Assembly (NCBI RefSeq): GCF_005771525.1
Contig: NZ_VAVZ01000002.1
Coordinates: 62,001 to 126,000, forward strand
Direction of reading: 5' to 3'
Source of the DNA: Nesterenkonia salmonea
GTDB taxonomy: Bacteria > Actinomycetota > Actinomycetes > Actinomycetales > Micrococcaceae
Length of the DNA: 64,000 nt
Shown in pieces: positions 52,525 to 61,922 of the stretch (the first letter of the stretch is position 1; each line of letters starts with the position of its first letter). The notes under the pieces were generated by a model that saw only the letters and a program-made list of their open reading frames with translations, did not search any database and had not been told where the DNA came from. The translations under genes and the position numbers were made by a program.

Positions 52525-54493
52525 CGGCCGCTTTGACGATGCCGCCGACTGCGGCCTTGGTGACCACGAGCACCTCCTCGGTGCTGCGTTTGCGCCGGGC
52601 GGAGACTCTGCCGCGGAACGTATGCGGGGCAGAGTCTGCGGGAACCAAGATATGGCCATCGGCCCAGACCTGAACCCTGGGATCCTCGGCATCGGTGTGT
52701 ACGCGGACGGTCAGCTCCCAGTGGGCGTCTGCGCGTTCGACCAGAACGTCGTGGGAGACCGTGAACTCGATCATCTGCCTCGCTGCAGGCACCCGGACCT
52801 GATTGCTCGGCAGGGTCGGCGTCAAGAACGGTGTGACCCGGCGCTTAGCCGTCCGCTCATAGGCCCACGCAAAGTTCAGCAGCGTGTCATCTTTATAGGC
52901 CGCCCCGGCAAAGGTCAGCCCCACCGGCATCTGCAGATCCGCCATGGCCCCCATAGGCACGGTCACCGTCGGAATCCCCAGGTGGCGGATCACCCGGTTA
53001 CCGGTGGAATAGACCACACCGTTTTGGCTGGCAGCCGCTTTCGACTCCGGACGCACAAACAGGTCGTCCCGCCCAACGTCACCCGCGGCGGGAAAGACCA
53101 CTGCGTCCAATCCCCGCTGACGCATCCAGTCCTCGAAGTCCCGCTTGCGCGCCTCCTCAAGTCCGCGCAGCAAAGCGTCAAGGCCGTCGACCTCGTCGAA
53201 TGTCTGCGGCAGGCCTGCTTTGGCGAGCTCGACTATACGCTGCCAGTCGAAGCCGCCGCGGGCCCGCTCGATCCAGACCGGCACCGGGGCGTCTTCAGTG
53301 GGGAAGACGGCATCGCCGTCCACATCGGCCCACGTGTTCAGCCTGGGATCAGCGTTGAGGCGCAGGAACTGCTCCATGGCGATAGCGGTGACCGGACCGC
53401 CCTCCAGCTCCCGCCAGTTGGCCGGAAGCATCCCGCGCTCCACCAGTGACTCCGCGCTGGGCCGGTCCTCCTCGTAGTTGGAGACTACGGGGAAGTCGAC
53501 TTCCACGACCTCTGCCCCGAGGGCCTCCAAATCCGTGCGAGCCCGCCGCCACAGAGCTTTGACCGAGTCGCGCACCGCCGGCGGAACGGCAGCCTCAGCG
53601 TCCTCACCGATGAACATTCGGGGTACCCCGAGGCGAACGCCGTCGAGCCGCTCGGTCCGTTCATGCACAAAGGTTGCCGGGCGCACCGATTCAGGGCTGG
53701 GCAGCTCCACTGCCCTCTGTTGGCGCCAGAAGTCTCCTGCGGGGTCCGGATCGTCAACCACCAGCACATCGAGCAGCCGCAGCAGATCTGCCACCGTTCG
53801 GGTATGCGGTACGACGACGTCGCAGGAGGGTCGCAGCGGCCAGTTCCCGCGGATGGAGATCAGTCCGCGCGAGGGGGTATAGGCCACCAGCGAATTGTTC
53901 GACGCCGGCGAGCGCCCGGAGGAGACCGTCTCCTCCCCCATGCCGAAGGCACTGAAGCTCGCAGTGGTGCCGGTGCCCGAGCCGCTGGAGGAGCCCGAGC
54001 CGTAGGCCGCAGTGAGATAGTCCGGATGGTACGGGCTGCGGGCATACCCGTAGACCCCGGGCTGGATGCCGCCGGCGGCCATCGGCGGCATATTGGTCTT
54101 GCCCAGCAGCACCGCCCCGGCCCTGCGAAGTGCTTCCACAGCAGCGGCGTCCTTGGTCGCCACCAGGTCTTTGAACGCCACCGAGCCGGAGGCCACCGTG
54201 AGGTTTTTGACCATATAGCTGTCCTTCACGGTGAACGGCACCCCCTCCAGGGGGCGCACGGGGTCACCTCGGCGCCGACGCGCGTCGGAGGCCTCCGCCT
54301 CGGTGAGGCATTCTGGGTTGATGATCGGCACCGCGTTGAGGCACCACCCGGTGCGGTCGTAGTAGCCGATGCGGTTCAGATAGGCGCACACCAGGTCCAC
54401 GCTGGTCAGCCTGCCGGCCTCCAGCTCGTGGAGCATCTGGCCAATGCCCAGCTCGACCACATCCAGCACCTCAGCTGCGGCACGCTCATTCAC
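52496..54493 (-). CDS. Amidase signature-family hydrolase with extra C-terminal domain
   Basis: About 665 aa. The AS core has the Lys in FTVKDSYMV and a Ser-rich segment GSGSSSGSGTG in place of GGSSGG. The nucleophile region GEETVSSGRSP stands in place of GTDxGGSIR; the Ser at the nucleophile position is kept. About 90-100 residues after the core look like an added beta-rich domain. GTG at 54493 has GGGAG about 9 nt upstream, 13 nt after the binding-protein stop. Last gene of the F420-linked operon; likely hydrolyses an open-chain amide formed by upstream steps. Unusual motifs make substrate guesses unsafe. Confidence 0.85.
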   Translation of the reverse strand: MNERAAAEVLDVVELGIGQMLHELEAGRLTSVDLVCAYLNRIGYYDRTGWCLNAVPIINPECLTEAEASDARRRRGDPVRPLEGVPFTVKDSYMVKNLTVASGSVAFKDLVATKDAAAVEALRRAGAVLLGKTNMPPMAAGGIQPGVYGYARSPYHPDYLTAAYGSGSSSGSGTGTTASFSAFGMGEETVSSGRSPASNNSLVAYTPSRGLISIRGNWPLRPSCDVVVPHTRTVADLLRLLDVLVVDDPDPAGDFWRQQRAVELPSPESVRPATFVHERTERLDGVRLGVPRMFIGEDAEAAVPPAVRDSVKALWRRARTDLEALGAEVVEVDFPVVSNYEEDRPSAESLVERGMLPANWRELEGGPVTAIAMEQFLRLNADPRLNTWADVDGDAVFPTEDAPVPVWIERARGGFDWQRIVELAKAGLPQTFDEVDGLDALLRGLEEARKRDFEDWMRQRGLDAVVFPAAGDVGRDDLFVRPESKAAASQNGVVYSTGNRVIRHLGIPTVTVPMGAMADLQMPVGLTFAGAAYKDDTLLNFAWAYERTAKRRVTPFLTPTLPSNQVRVPAARQMIEFTVSHDVLVERADAHWELTVRVHTDAEDPRVQVWADGHILVPADSAPHTFRGRVSARRKRSTEEVLVVTKAAVGGIVKAAVSSAAADQN

Positions 54494-54506
54494 GGTGGAG
54501 ACTCCC

Positions 54507-55679
54507 TCAGTCGGCTTCGTTCTCGAAGCTGACCTCGATGGGCTCCCAGTTCTCGCCAGTGAGGTCGAGGTCCTCATCCTCCAGGTCAGCCAGTGCCTGT
54601 TCAATATACTCGTTGGTCCAGGCGTCGTCGCTGGGTTCTTCGGTGATCGGGGAGTCGTCCTGCTCGTTGACTGCCTCCAGGGCTGCGGCGACCGTGTCAT
54701 CCCAGGCGGCCTCGTCAATCGTGGCGAAGCCGTCCTCGGCCGGCCAGATCAGCGCATTGGTCTCGTTGACCATCCACAGCTCATGGTCGTACTCCCAGCC
54801 GGAGCCGGCGTTGATGGTGATCTCGGCGGCTTCCTCCGGGTTCTCCGCCGCCCACGCCCAACCACGGGTCACCGCACGCAGGAAGGCGACGGTGGTCTCC
54901 TCATAGTCGGCGTCGTCGGCCAACCGTTCGCCGTCGGCCCAGATGGCATCCTGCAGCATGGCGCCGCCGGTCTCCTCGTATTCGATGACGGTGAAGTCAT
55001 CCTCGGTGTAGAGCTCGCCGGTGTCCGGGTCGGTGGCCTGCAGAAGCTGGGCGTATTCGTTGTAGGTCATGGCCTGGGCGGCGTCGATATCGCCCTCCAG
55101 GAAGGCGTTCATGTTGAAGTCCTGGGTGATGATGTCCACCGTGGTGGAGTCCAGGTCGTATTCGGCCATGGCAGCGAAGATCTCCCACTCATTGCCGAAT
55201 CCCCACGAGCCGATGCTGCGACCTTCGAAGTCTTCGACGCCTTCAATGTCGCTGTCGGCCCAGGCGACCTGCAGGGTGCCGGAGCGCTGGAATACCTGGG
55301 CGATGTTCACCAGATCGGCTTCGGTGGCCTCCATAGTCTCCAGGACCTTCGGCACCCAGGCGATGGCGTAGTCAACCTCGCCATTGGCCAGGGCGTCCTG
55401 CGGGACGATGTCGCCGCCGGATTCGATGATCTCGACCTCCAGGCCCTCTTCCTCGAAGAAGCCCTGTTCGGCGGCGGCGAAGTAGCCGGCGAACTGCCCC
55501 TGGGGCAGCCACTGCAGCTGCAGGCTGACCTCGGTCAGCTCACCGTTGTCCCCGCCTGCCTCGGCGTCGTCGCCGGTGTCTGCCTCGTCGGCTCCACAGG
55601 CGCTCAGCGCCAGTGCGCCTGCGGCGAGGGTGCCCAGTGCTGCACTGCGGAAGGAGTGCCTTCTGATGGTGTGCTTCAT
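54507..55679 (-). CDS. NMT1/THI5-type solute-binding lipoprotein
   Basis: 390 aa; signal peptide with lipobox LSAC, acidic linker, and mature start EVSLQLQWLPQGQFAGYFAAAEQGFFEEEGLEVEI, the pyrimidine-binding NMT1/THI5 type (hydroxymethylpyrimidine, formylaminopyrimidine and hydantoin-like ligands). No thiamine riboswitch was seen upstream. In this operon a pyrimidine- or hydantoin-like ring is the expected ligand. Confidence 0.9.
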   Translation of the reverse strand: MKHTIRRHSFRSAALGTLAAGALALSACGADEADTGDDAEAGGDNGELTEVSLQLQWLPQGQFAGYFAAAEQGFFEEEGLEVEIIESGGDIVPQDALANGEVDYAIAWVPKVLETMEATEADLVNIAQVFQRSGTLQVAWADSDIEGVEDFEGRSIGSWGFGNEWEIFAAMAEYDLDSTTVDIITQDFNMNAFLEGDIDAAQAMTYNEYAQLLQATDPDTGELYTEDDFTVIEYEETGGAMLQDAIWADGERLADDADYEETTVAFLRAVTRGWAWAAENPEEAAEITINAGSGWEYDHELWMVNETNALIWPAEDGFATIDEAAWDDTVAAALEAVNEQDDSPITEEPSDDAWTNEYIEQALADLEDEDLDLTGENWEPIEVSFENEAD

Positions 55680-55730
55680 GGTGTTTCCTGCTTTCTCATC
55701 GGTGGTGCGGGTGGGGGAGTCTGCGGTGAG

Positions 55731-56549
55731 TCAGCCGGCGGCGGCCCGGCGTGATCGGTTGGCCAGCCACTCCAGCAGCAGCGTGGTCAGGTAGAACATC
55801 AGGCCCAGCACGATGGAGGCCAACACATAAGCCCAGGCACGCGGATACTGACTCGACGCCGCGGCGGTGGAGATGATGCCGCCGAGTCCGCCGCGTGGGC
55901 CCCCGAAGTATTCGGCCACCAGTGCGGATATCACTGCCAGGGACGAGGCCAGCCGGACCCCGGTGAAGACATAGGGAACCGCGGTGGGCAGTGTGATGGT
56001 GAAGAAGATCTGTATGGGGGTGGCCGCGTAGGTGTGCATGAGATCGCGCAGCTCGGGGTTGGTCTGCCGCAGACCGCGCAGCGTGGAGACGAAGACCGGC
56101 ACAAAGCTGGCCAGGGCTGCGATGGCCTGGCGCGGGAACTGCGTGGAGCCGAACATGGTGTTCAGGATCGGTGCCAGCGCCACGATCGGGATCACAGCAA
56201 GGGCTGCGACCAGCGGGTTGACCATCGCATTGGCAGATTTCGACGCCGCCGCCAGCGCGGCGAAGAACACTCCGAGCAGGGTGCCGGCCACGAGCCCGGC
56301 CAGGGAGTTCCAGCCGGTGATCAGTGCCGCACTCCAGATGTGCTCAAAAGCTCGGTTGGCCTCGGCGAAGATCGCCGTGGGGGCCGGCAGCAGGTAGCTG
56401 GAGATCCCGAAGACCCCCACGAGCAGCTGCCAGAGCAGCAGGCCCAGCACACCCACCAGCACCGGGGCGAGAACCCGACCGGTGGTCAATCGGCGCGCCG
56501 AGAGTGTCCCTGGCCCGACCACCGGCGAATCCGTCAGCTGTTTGCCCAT
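55731..56549 (-). CDS. ABC importer permease of the pyrimidine/hydantoin-type system
   Basis: 272-aa SsuC/ThiX-type membrane subunit, about six helices; ATPase-contact loop LMHTYAATPIQIFFTITLPTAVPYVFTG is split typical family sequence. One-base overlap with the ATPase gene (stop/start at 56549). Confidence 0.9.
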   Translation of the reverse strand: MGKQLTDSPVVGPGTLSARRLTTGRVLAPVLVGVLGLLLWQLLVGVFGISSYLLPAPTAIFAEANRAFEHIWSAALITGWNSLAGLVAGTLLGVFFAALAAASKSANAMVNPLVAALAVIPIVALAPILNTMFGSTQFPRQAIAALASFVPVFVSTLRGLRQTNPELRDLMHTYAATPIQIFFTITLPTAVPYVFTGVRLASSLAVISALVAEYFGGPRGGLGGIISTAAASSQYPRAWAYVLASIVLGLMFYLTTLLLEWLANRSRRAAAG

Positions 56550-57433
56550 CAGCGGTTCTCCACGCCGTGTCCAGTCGAGGTGCGCCCGGACCCCTGTGTG
56601 CCGCCCTGGCCCGACCTGCCGTGGAGTGATTCCCGCACAGCGGTGATCATGTCGAAGTAGGAGGTGTCCTCCCGCAGCTCATCGGTCCGTTCATCGGTGC
56701 TCTGCAGCTTCATGTCGATCACTTCAGCGATCCGGCCCGGCCGCGGGGACATCACCACCACTCGGTCCGAGAGGTAGACCGCCTCGGGTATCGAGTGGGT
56801 GACGAAGACGACGGTGGCGGAGGTCTCCGCGCAGATCCGCAGCAGCTCAGTCTGCATCCGTTCCCGGGTCATCTCATCGAGCGCCCCGAACGGCTCATCC
56901 ATCAGCAGCAGTCGAGGTTTCTCAGCAAGCGACCTGGCGATCGCCACGCGCTGCTGCATGCCTCCGGAAAGCTGGTCGGGGTGACGGTCGGCGAAGTCGG
57001 CGAGCCCGACCATCTCCAGCAGCTCTGCCACGCGAGCCTTGCGGTCCGCAGTCGAGGACTTGTGCAGCTGCAGCGGCAGTCCAACGTTGTCCGCCACCGT
57101 CCGCCACGGCAGAAGCCCTGCCTTCTGGAAGGCGATGCCGTAGTCCTGGTCCCGCCGCGCCCGGTCCGGGCTCTTGCCGAAGACACTCAGCTGGCCGCCG
57201 GTGGGAGCCTCCAGGTCGGCAATGAGCCGCATCAGCGTGGACTTGCCGCAGCCGGAGGGGCCGATCAGTGAGACGAACTCCCCCGGCGCCACGGTCAGGC
57301 TGACGTCGGAGAGTGCGTGCACCTGCCCCGAAGAGGTCGAAAAGACCTTCTCCACATTGGTGGCCTGGACTGCCGTCGGGGCTGCAGCCTCCGGTGCCGG
57401 CGTCGTCGAACCTGCTGTATCCGGAGTAGTCAT
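56549..57433 (-). CDS. ABC importer ATPase of the pyrimidine/hydantoin-type system
   Basis: 294 aa: Walker A GPSGCGKST, signature LSGGMQQR, Walker B LLLMDEPFGALD, H-loop FVTHSIPEAV, SsuB/ThiZ type. AGGAGGAG precedes the ATG at 57433, which overlaps the preceding permease stop by 4 nt. The N-terminal 30 residues are Ala/Pro/Thr-rich and variable. Confidence 0.92.
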   Translation of the reverse strand: MTTPDTAGSTTPAPEAAAPTAVQATNVEKVFSTSSGQVHALSDVSLTVAPGEFVSLIGPSGCGKSTLMRLIADLEAPTGGQLSVFGKSPDRARRDQDYGIAFQKAGLLPWRTVADNVGLPLQLHKSSTADRKARVAELLEMVGLADFADRHPDQLSGGMQQRVAIARSLAEKPRLLLMDEPFGALDEMTRERMQTELLRICAETSATVVFVTHSIPEAVYLSDRVVVMSPRPGRIAEVIDMKLQSTDERTDELREDTSYFDMITAVRESLHGRSGQGGTQGSGRTSTGHGVENR

Positions 57434-58338
57434 GAACTCTCCTCCTGTCGTCGGTAGGTGCGCAGCGTCAGGCCAAGCAGGGCTACTGATCCAGCTGCGA
57501 CGAGGCCGAGGGCCACTGCGCCGAAGACCGGGCCCCACGCTTTGGCCGGATCATTGGAGGCCTGTCCCGCCCATTGGATGAGCAGACGTCCGATGCCGCC
57601 GCGCAGACCGGTGGAGACCTCGGCCACCACCGCCCCGATCACCGCGTTCGCTGCGGCTAAGCGCATAGCGGCCAGCAGAAAGGGCACCGCCGCCGGCAGC
57701 CGGAGCCGCAGCAGCATGGTCCACCAGCCCACCGCATAGGTGCGCATCAGTTCGGTGTGGCTGGTCTCTGGCGACTGCAGTCCTTTGAGCACGCCCACAG
57801 CGATCGGGAAGAACGCCAGCCAGGAGGCGATCAGCGCCACCGACATCCAGTCGCGCCACTCGAAGAACGGCGGGTCCAGTTGGATCCCCCAGTTGCGCAC
57901 CACCGGAGCGAAGGCGATGATCGGCACCGTCTGCGAGAGCACGATCCAGGGCAGCAGACCCCACTCAGCCAGCCGCCAGCGCAGCATGATCAAAGCCAGA
58001 CCGAAACCGACGACGACGCCCACCACCCAGCCCGCGGCCGCGATGCCTAAGCTGAATGCCGCTGCAGTGACCACGGCCACCCACAGTGGGTCCGCATTGG
58101 GCGCACCGGTCTCGCCTTCGAACATCCGGGTCACCATGTCCCAGGTGTGCGGCATGGCCAGATCCGAAGTCCGCGGCAGGATCCGGGTGTCGAACACCAT
58201 GACCCCGTCGCTCGGGCCCAGAAATTTGTAGACTTCCCAGAGCACCAGCAGCGCCAGGAGTCCGGCCGCTCCTCCCAGCCAGGCACGGCGAGCACCGGAG
58301 CGGTCTTTGAGCTTGACGGTGGTAGGTGCCGCGCTCAT
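57430..58338 (-). CDS. ABC importer permease of the pyrimidine/hydantoin-type system (second)
   Basis: 302-aa membrane subunit, SsuC/ThiX-like, about six helices with ATPase-contact loop ELMRTYAVGWWTMLLRLRLP. Two distinct permeases again imply a heterodimer. Start overlaps the F420-dependent dehydrogenase stop by one base (TGATG). Confidence 0.9.
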   Translation of the reverse strand: MSAAPTTVKLKDRSGARRAWLGGAAGLLALLVLWEVYKFLGPSDGVMVFDTRILPRTSDLAMPHTWDMVTRMFEGETGAPNADPLWVAVVTAAAFSLGIAAAGWVVGVVVGFGLALIMLRWRLAEWGLLPWIVLSQTVPIIAFAPVVRNWGIQLDPPFFEWRDWMSVALIASWLAFFPIAVGVLKGLQSPETSHTELMRTYAVGWWTMLLRLRLPAAVPFLLAAMRLAAANAVIGAVVAEVSTGLRGGIGRLLIQWAGQASNDPAKAWGPVFGAVALGLVAAGSVALLGLTLRTYRRQEESS

Positions 58339-59432
58339 CAGGGAGTCTCCGGCACGATCTGCGGCACCGAAGCTTTCAGCTGACGCAGCCGGGGAGCGAG
58401 GTCTCGCTCAAAGAGCTGCATGAACCGGCGCTGATCGTTACCCGGTGCGTGGAAGACCAGATGGTTGAAGCCGGCGTCGACGTAGCGGCTGATCTGGTCC
58501 ACCGTTTCGTCAGCGTCGGAGGAGACGATCCAGCGCGAGGCGATCTGCTCAATGGGCAGCGCATCTGCGGCGCGCTCCATCTCCACCGGGTCGTCGATGG
58601 TGTACTTGGCTTCCTTGGACAGTGACAGCGGCGCCCAGAACCTGGTGTTCTCCAGGGCGGCCTGCGGATCCGGGTCATAGGAGAGTTTGATCTCTATCAT
58701 CCGGTCGATCTGGGAGAAGTCCCGGCCATTGGCAGCCGCCCCTGCGGCTACCGCCGGCATGAGCTTCTCGGTGTAGAGCTCCATCCCCTTGCCGGAGGTG
58801 CAGATGAAACCCTCCCCCGCCCGGCCGGCGTATTTGGCCACCGTGGGTCCGCCTGCGGCGATGTAGACCGGGACCGGGGAGTCCGGCTTGTCGTAGATGG
58901 AGGCATCAACGGTGCTGTAGTAGTCCCCGGAGAAGCTCACCCGGTCCTCTCCCCAGAGCGCACGAATCAGCCGGACGGCCTCGCGGAACCTGGCGAAGCG
59001 TTCCTTGAACGCCGGCCACTCCAGCCTCTGGGCTCCGGACCAGCCGGTGGCAGTCTCATTGAGCGCTTCCCCGGAGCCGACGCCGAGAATCACCCGGCCC
59101 GGGTAGAGCGCACCGAGGGTGCCGAAGGCCTGGGCGATGACGGCGGGGTTGTACCGGTAGTGCGGTGTCATCACCGAGGTGCCCAGGGTGATCTGACTGG
59201 TGCGTTCGCCCGCGGCGGTCAGCCAGGCCAGGGAGAAGGGCGCATGTCCTCCGGTGTGCCGCCAGGGTTGGAAGTGGTCGGAGGCGAACGCGGAGTCGAA
59301 GCCGGCGTGCTCCGCGGCCACGGCCAGTTCGACCAGCTCGCGGGCACCGAACTGCTCGGCTGAGGCTTTGTAGCCCAGGGTCAGCGGCACAGTGTGCGGG
59401 GGTGCGTCAGCGGGATTCGGCATGTTCGTCAT
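58338..59432 (-). CDS. fgd: F420-dependent glucose-6-phosphate dehydrogenase
   Basis: 364-aa luciferase-like F420 enzyme closely following mycobacterial FGD1: [54 protein letters not shown] and [10 protein letters not shown]-type end. Active-site His53, Trp57 and Glu122 correspond to FGD1 His40, Trp44 and Glu109. The phosphate-binding Lys198, Lys259 and Arg283 of FGD1 correspond to Lys215, Lys276 and Arg300 here (FGD1 numbers from memory), with a 4-residue insertion near 133-137. All are kept, so it should oxidise glucose-6-phosphate and make F420H2. Overlaps the next F420-type gene by 4 nt. Confidence 0.92.
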   Translation of the reverse strand: MTNMPNPADAPPHTVPLTLGYKASAEQFGARELVELAVAAEHAGFDSAFASDHFQPWRHTGGHAPFSLAWLTAAGERTSQITLGTSVMTPHYRYNPAVIAQAFGTLGALYPGRVILGVGSGEALNETATGWSGAQRLEWPAFKERFARFREAVRLIRALWGEDRVSFSGDYYSTVDASIYDKPDSPVPVYIAAGGPTVAKYAGRAGEGFICTSGKGMELYTEKLMPAVAAGAAANGRDFSQIDRMIEIKLSYDPDPQAALENTRFWAPLSLSKEAKYTIDDPVEMERAADALPIEQIASRWIVSSDADETVDQISRYVDAGFNHLVFHAPGNDQRRFMQLFERDLAPRLRQLKASVPQIVPETP

Positions 59433-60457
59433 GATGCGGCGATGATCTGTTCCTGCAGCGCAGGGATGATCTTCTGCCCGTAGCGCAGCATAGTGGTGTC
59501 CTCGTTGTCGTGGCCGAGGTAGCCGGCGAATTGGGTCATGCCCAGTGCGGCGAGCTTTTCGAGCTTGGCGATGTGCTCCTCCACGGTGCCGATGAGGCAG
59601 AACCGTTCGACAATCTCATCGGGCACGAAGTCCACGTGGTCGTTGCCGGAGCGGCCGTGCTGGTTGTAGTCATAACCCTGCCGGCCGGCGATGTAGTCGG
59701 TCAGCGCTGTAGGCACCTTGGAGTCGGTGCCGTAGCGGTCGACGATATCGGCCACATGGTTTCCGACCATCCCACCGAACCAGCGGCACTGCTCGACCGC
59801 GCGGCGGTGATCCGCCTCGCTGCCGTCGGTGACGTAGAAGGGTGCGGCGACGCAGAATTTGATGGTGTCGGGATCTCGTCCAGCCTCCTGGGCGGCTTCA
59901 CGGACGGTGGTGATCATCCATTCGGCGATGTCCACATCGGCGCACTGCAGGATGAACCCGTCGCCGACCTCGCCGGTGATCTGCAGCGCCTTGGGCCCAT
60001 AGGCGGCGACCCACATCTGAAGCTCAGAGCCGCGGCTCCAGGGAAACTGGATGGTGGCATCGTTGATCTGGGCGGGCCGAGAGTTGGCCAGTTCGCGGAT
60101 GGTCTCGATGGACTCCTTGAACTCCCGCAGCCTCACCGGCTTATCGCCTTTGACCCGAACCGCGGAGTCCCCGCGGCCGATTCCGCATATGGTGCGGTTG
60201 CCGAAATGCGCGTTCAGCGTGGCGTAGATGGAGGCGGTCACCGTCCAGTCCCGGGTGGCTGGGTTGGTCACCATCGGTCCGACTTTGATGCTGGTGGTCT
60301 GCGACAGGATCTGCGAGTAGATGACATACGGCTCCTGCCAAAGAATGTGGGAGTCGAAGGTCCAGAAGCAGTCGAAGGCGAATTCCTCTGCCCTGCGGGC
60401 CAGCGCGATGGTGCGCGCAGCCGGGGGATTCGTCTGAGCGACGACACCAAATTCCAT
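59429..60457 (-). CDS. F420-type luciferase-like oxidoreductase (CPS_4043-like family)
   Basis: 342-aa luciferase-like enzyme. [53 protein letters not shown] and [26 protein letters not shown] place it in the F420-associated family found next to hydantoinase/dihydropyrimidinase genes. GAGAGGAAA precedes the ATG. Its 4-nt overlap with fgd suggests it uses the F420H2 made by that enzyme, probably to reduce a ring bond before hydrolysis. Reaction not established by sequence; FMN use cannot be excluded. Confidence 0.82.
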   Translation of the reverse strand: MEFGVVAQTNPPAARTIALARRAEEFAFDCFWTFDSHILWQEPYVIYSQILSQTTSIKVGPMVTNPATRDWTVTASIYATLNAHFGNRTICGIGRGDSAVRVKGDKPVRLREFKESIETIRELANSRPAQINDATIQFPWSRGSELQMWVAAYGPKALQITGEVGDGFILQCADVDIAEWMITTVREAAQEAGRDPDTIKFCVAAPFYVTDGSEADHRRAVEQCRWFGGMVGNHVADIVDRYGTDSKVPTALTDYIAGRQGYDYNQHGRSGNDHVDFVPDEIVERFCLIGTVEEHIAKLEKLAALGMTQFAGYLGHDNEDTTMLRYGQKIIPALQEQIIAAS

Positions 60458-60473
60458 CGGGGTTTCCTCTCGT

Positions 60474-61889
60474 TCAGATCAGGTACTGGGACAGGCCGCG
60501 CTTGACGAACTGTCCGTGAGACTTCAGTCCGTGGTATTCGCCGTCCTCGACCAGCACCTTGCCGCGGGAGAGGGTGAGGTCCACATGGCCGTCGATCTCG
60601 AAGCCCTCCCAGGCGGAGTAGTCCATGTTCATGTGATGGGTCTTGTCCACCCCGATCGATGTCCTCCCCTTGGGGTCGTAGATGACGATGTCGGCATCAG
60701 CCCCGGGCTGGATCACGCCCTTCTTGCCGTACATGCCGAACATGCGTGCCGGGGTGGTGGAGATCAGCTCCACCCAGCGGGGCAGTGAGATCCGGCCGTC
60801 GACCACGCCTTGGTAGAGCAGGTCAACCCGGTGCTCCACGGAGCCGATCCCGTTGGGGATGGCCCGGAAGTCGTCCTTGCCGAGCTCCTTCTGGTCCTTC
60901 ATGCAGAAGGGGCAGTGGTCGGTGGAGACCATCTGCAGGTCGTTGGTGCGCAGACCCTGCCACATGGCCTCAAGGTGACCGTCCTGTTCGCTGCGCAGTG
61001 GGGTGGAGCAGACCCACTTGGCAGCTTCGAAATCACCCCATTCCTCCGACGTCGCGCCCAGCTGCTTCTCCAACGACAGATAGAGGTACTGCGGGCAGGT
61101 CTCACCGAAGACGTTCTTTGCCTTGTCGCGGGCCCAGGCGACCTGTTCCACGGCCTGTTTGGCGCTCATATGCACGATGTACAGAGGTGCATCGGTGAGG
61201 TCTGCGAGCATGATGGCCCGGTGCGTGGCCTCCTCCTCCATCTGCCAGGCGCGGGCGATGCCGTGGTAGTACGGCGCGGTTTTGCCCTGGGCGGCGAGCT
61301 GCTCAGCCAGCACATCGATGGCGGGCCCGTTCTCCGCGTGCATCATGGTCATCAGCCCGAGTTCACGGGCCTTCTGCATTGCTCTGAGGATCTGCGCGTC
61401 ATCGGCGTAGAAGACACCGGGATAGGCCATGAACATCTTGTAGCTGGTGACGCCCTCATCGGCGAGGGACTCCATGGCTTTCAGGGAGTCGTCGTCTACC
61501 CCTCCGATGATCTGATGGAAGCTGTAGTCGATGGCGCAGTTGCCGGCGGCCAACTGGTGCCAGGTCTCCAGGCCGTCCTGCACGCGTTCGCCCTGCTTCT
61601 GGATCGCGAAGTCGATGATCGTGGTGGTCCCGCCCCATGCGGCCGCCCGGGTGCCGGTCTCGAAGGTGTCGGAGGCATTGGTGCCGCCGAAGGGCATCTG
61701 CATATGGGTGTGGGCGTCGATGCCACCGGGGATGACGTATTTGCCGGCCGCGTCGATGACTTTCTCCGCGGCCACCTCTTGGCTGCCGGGGCTGAAGAGC
61801 GCGACGACGGTCTCATCTTCGATCAGCACATCCGCCTGCGCGGTGCCTGTGGCGTTGATGACGGTTCCATTGATGATCAGAGTCTTCAT
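60474..61889 (-). CDS. hydA: Dihydropyrimidinase/hydantoinase
   Basis: 471-aa cyclic amidohydrolase. Metal ligands His60 and His62 (AHTHMQMPFGG), the carboxylated Lys151 (TSYKMFMAYPG), His184 (MMHAENG) and the Asp in VSTDHCPF are all present. It opens 5,6-dihydropyrimidines or hydantoins to N-carbamoyl amino acids. AGGAG precedes the ATG. It stands between the nitrilase-family carbamoyl hydrolase and the F420-type oxidoreductase, the order expected of a reductive pyrimidine-type route. Confidence 0.93.
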   Translation of the reverse strand: MKTLIINGTVINATGTAQADVLIEDETVVALFSPGSQEVAAEKVIDAAGKYVIPGGIDAHTHMQMPFGGTNASDTFETGTRAAAWGGTTTIIDFAIQKQGERVQDGLETWHQLAAGNCAIDYSFHQIIGGVDDDSLKAMESLADEGVTSYKMFMAYPGVFYADDAQILRAMQKARELGLMTMMHAENGPAIDVLAEQLAAQGKTAPYYHGIARAWQMEEEATHRAIMLADLTDAPLYIVHMSAKQAVEQVAWARDKAKNVFGETCPQYLYLSLEKQLGATSEEWGDFEAAKWVCSTPLRSEQDGHLEAMWQGLRTNDLQMVSTDHCPFCMKDQKELGKDDFRAIPNGIGSVEHRVDLLYQGVVDGRISLPRWVELISTTPARMFGMYGKKGVIQPGADADIVIYDPKGRTSIGVDKTHHMNMDYSAWEGFEIDGHVDLTLSRGKVLVEDGEYHGLKSHGQFVKRGLSQYLI

Positions 61890-61922
61890 CGGTCTGTCTC
61901 CTACCGGGTTCGTGGGGTCAGG

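Noticed and set aside
52448-53449. Plus-strand frame of about 333 codons overlapping the alcohol dehydrogenase end and opposite the amidase
   Set aside because: No recognisable sequence, and the amidase frame carries conserved motifs throughout.
55680-55730. Thiamine riboswitch upstream of the THI5-type binding protein
   Set aside because: Only 51 nt separate it from the permease gene and the conserved THI-box elements are absent; the family name does not prove thiamine precursors as ligand.
54444-55754. Plus-strand open frame of about 436 codons opposite the NMT1/THI5-type binding protein
   Set aside because: It is antisense to a clear lipoprotein gene, has Gly/Val-rich low-complexity sequence typical of GC-rich shadows, and no ribosome site.
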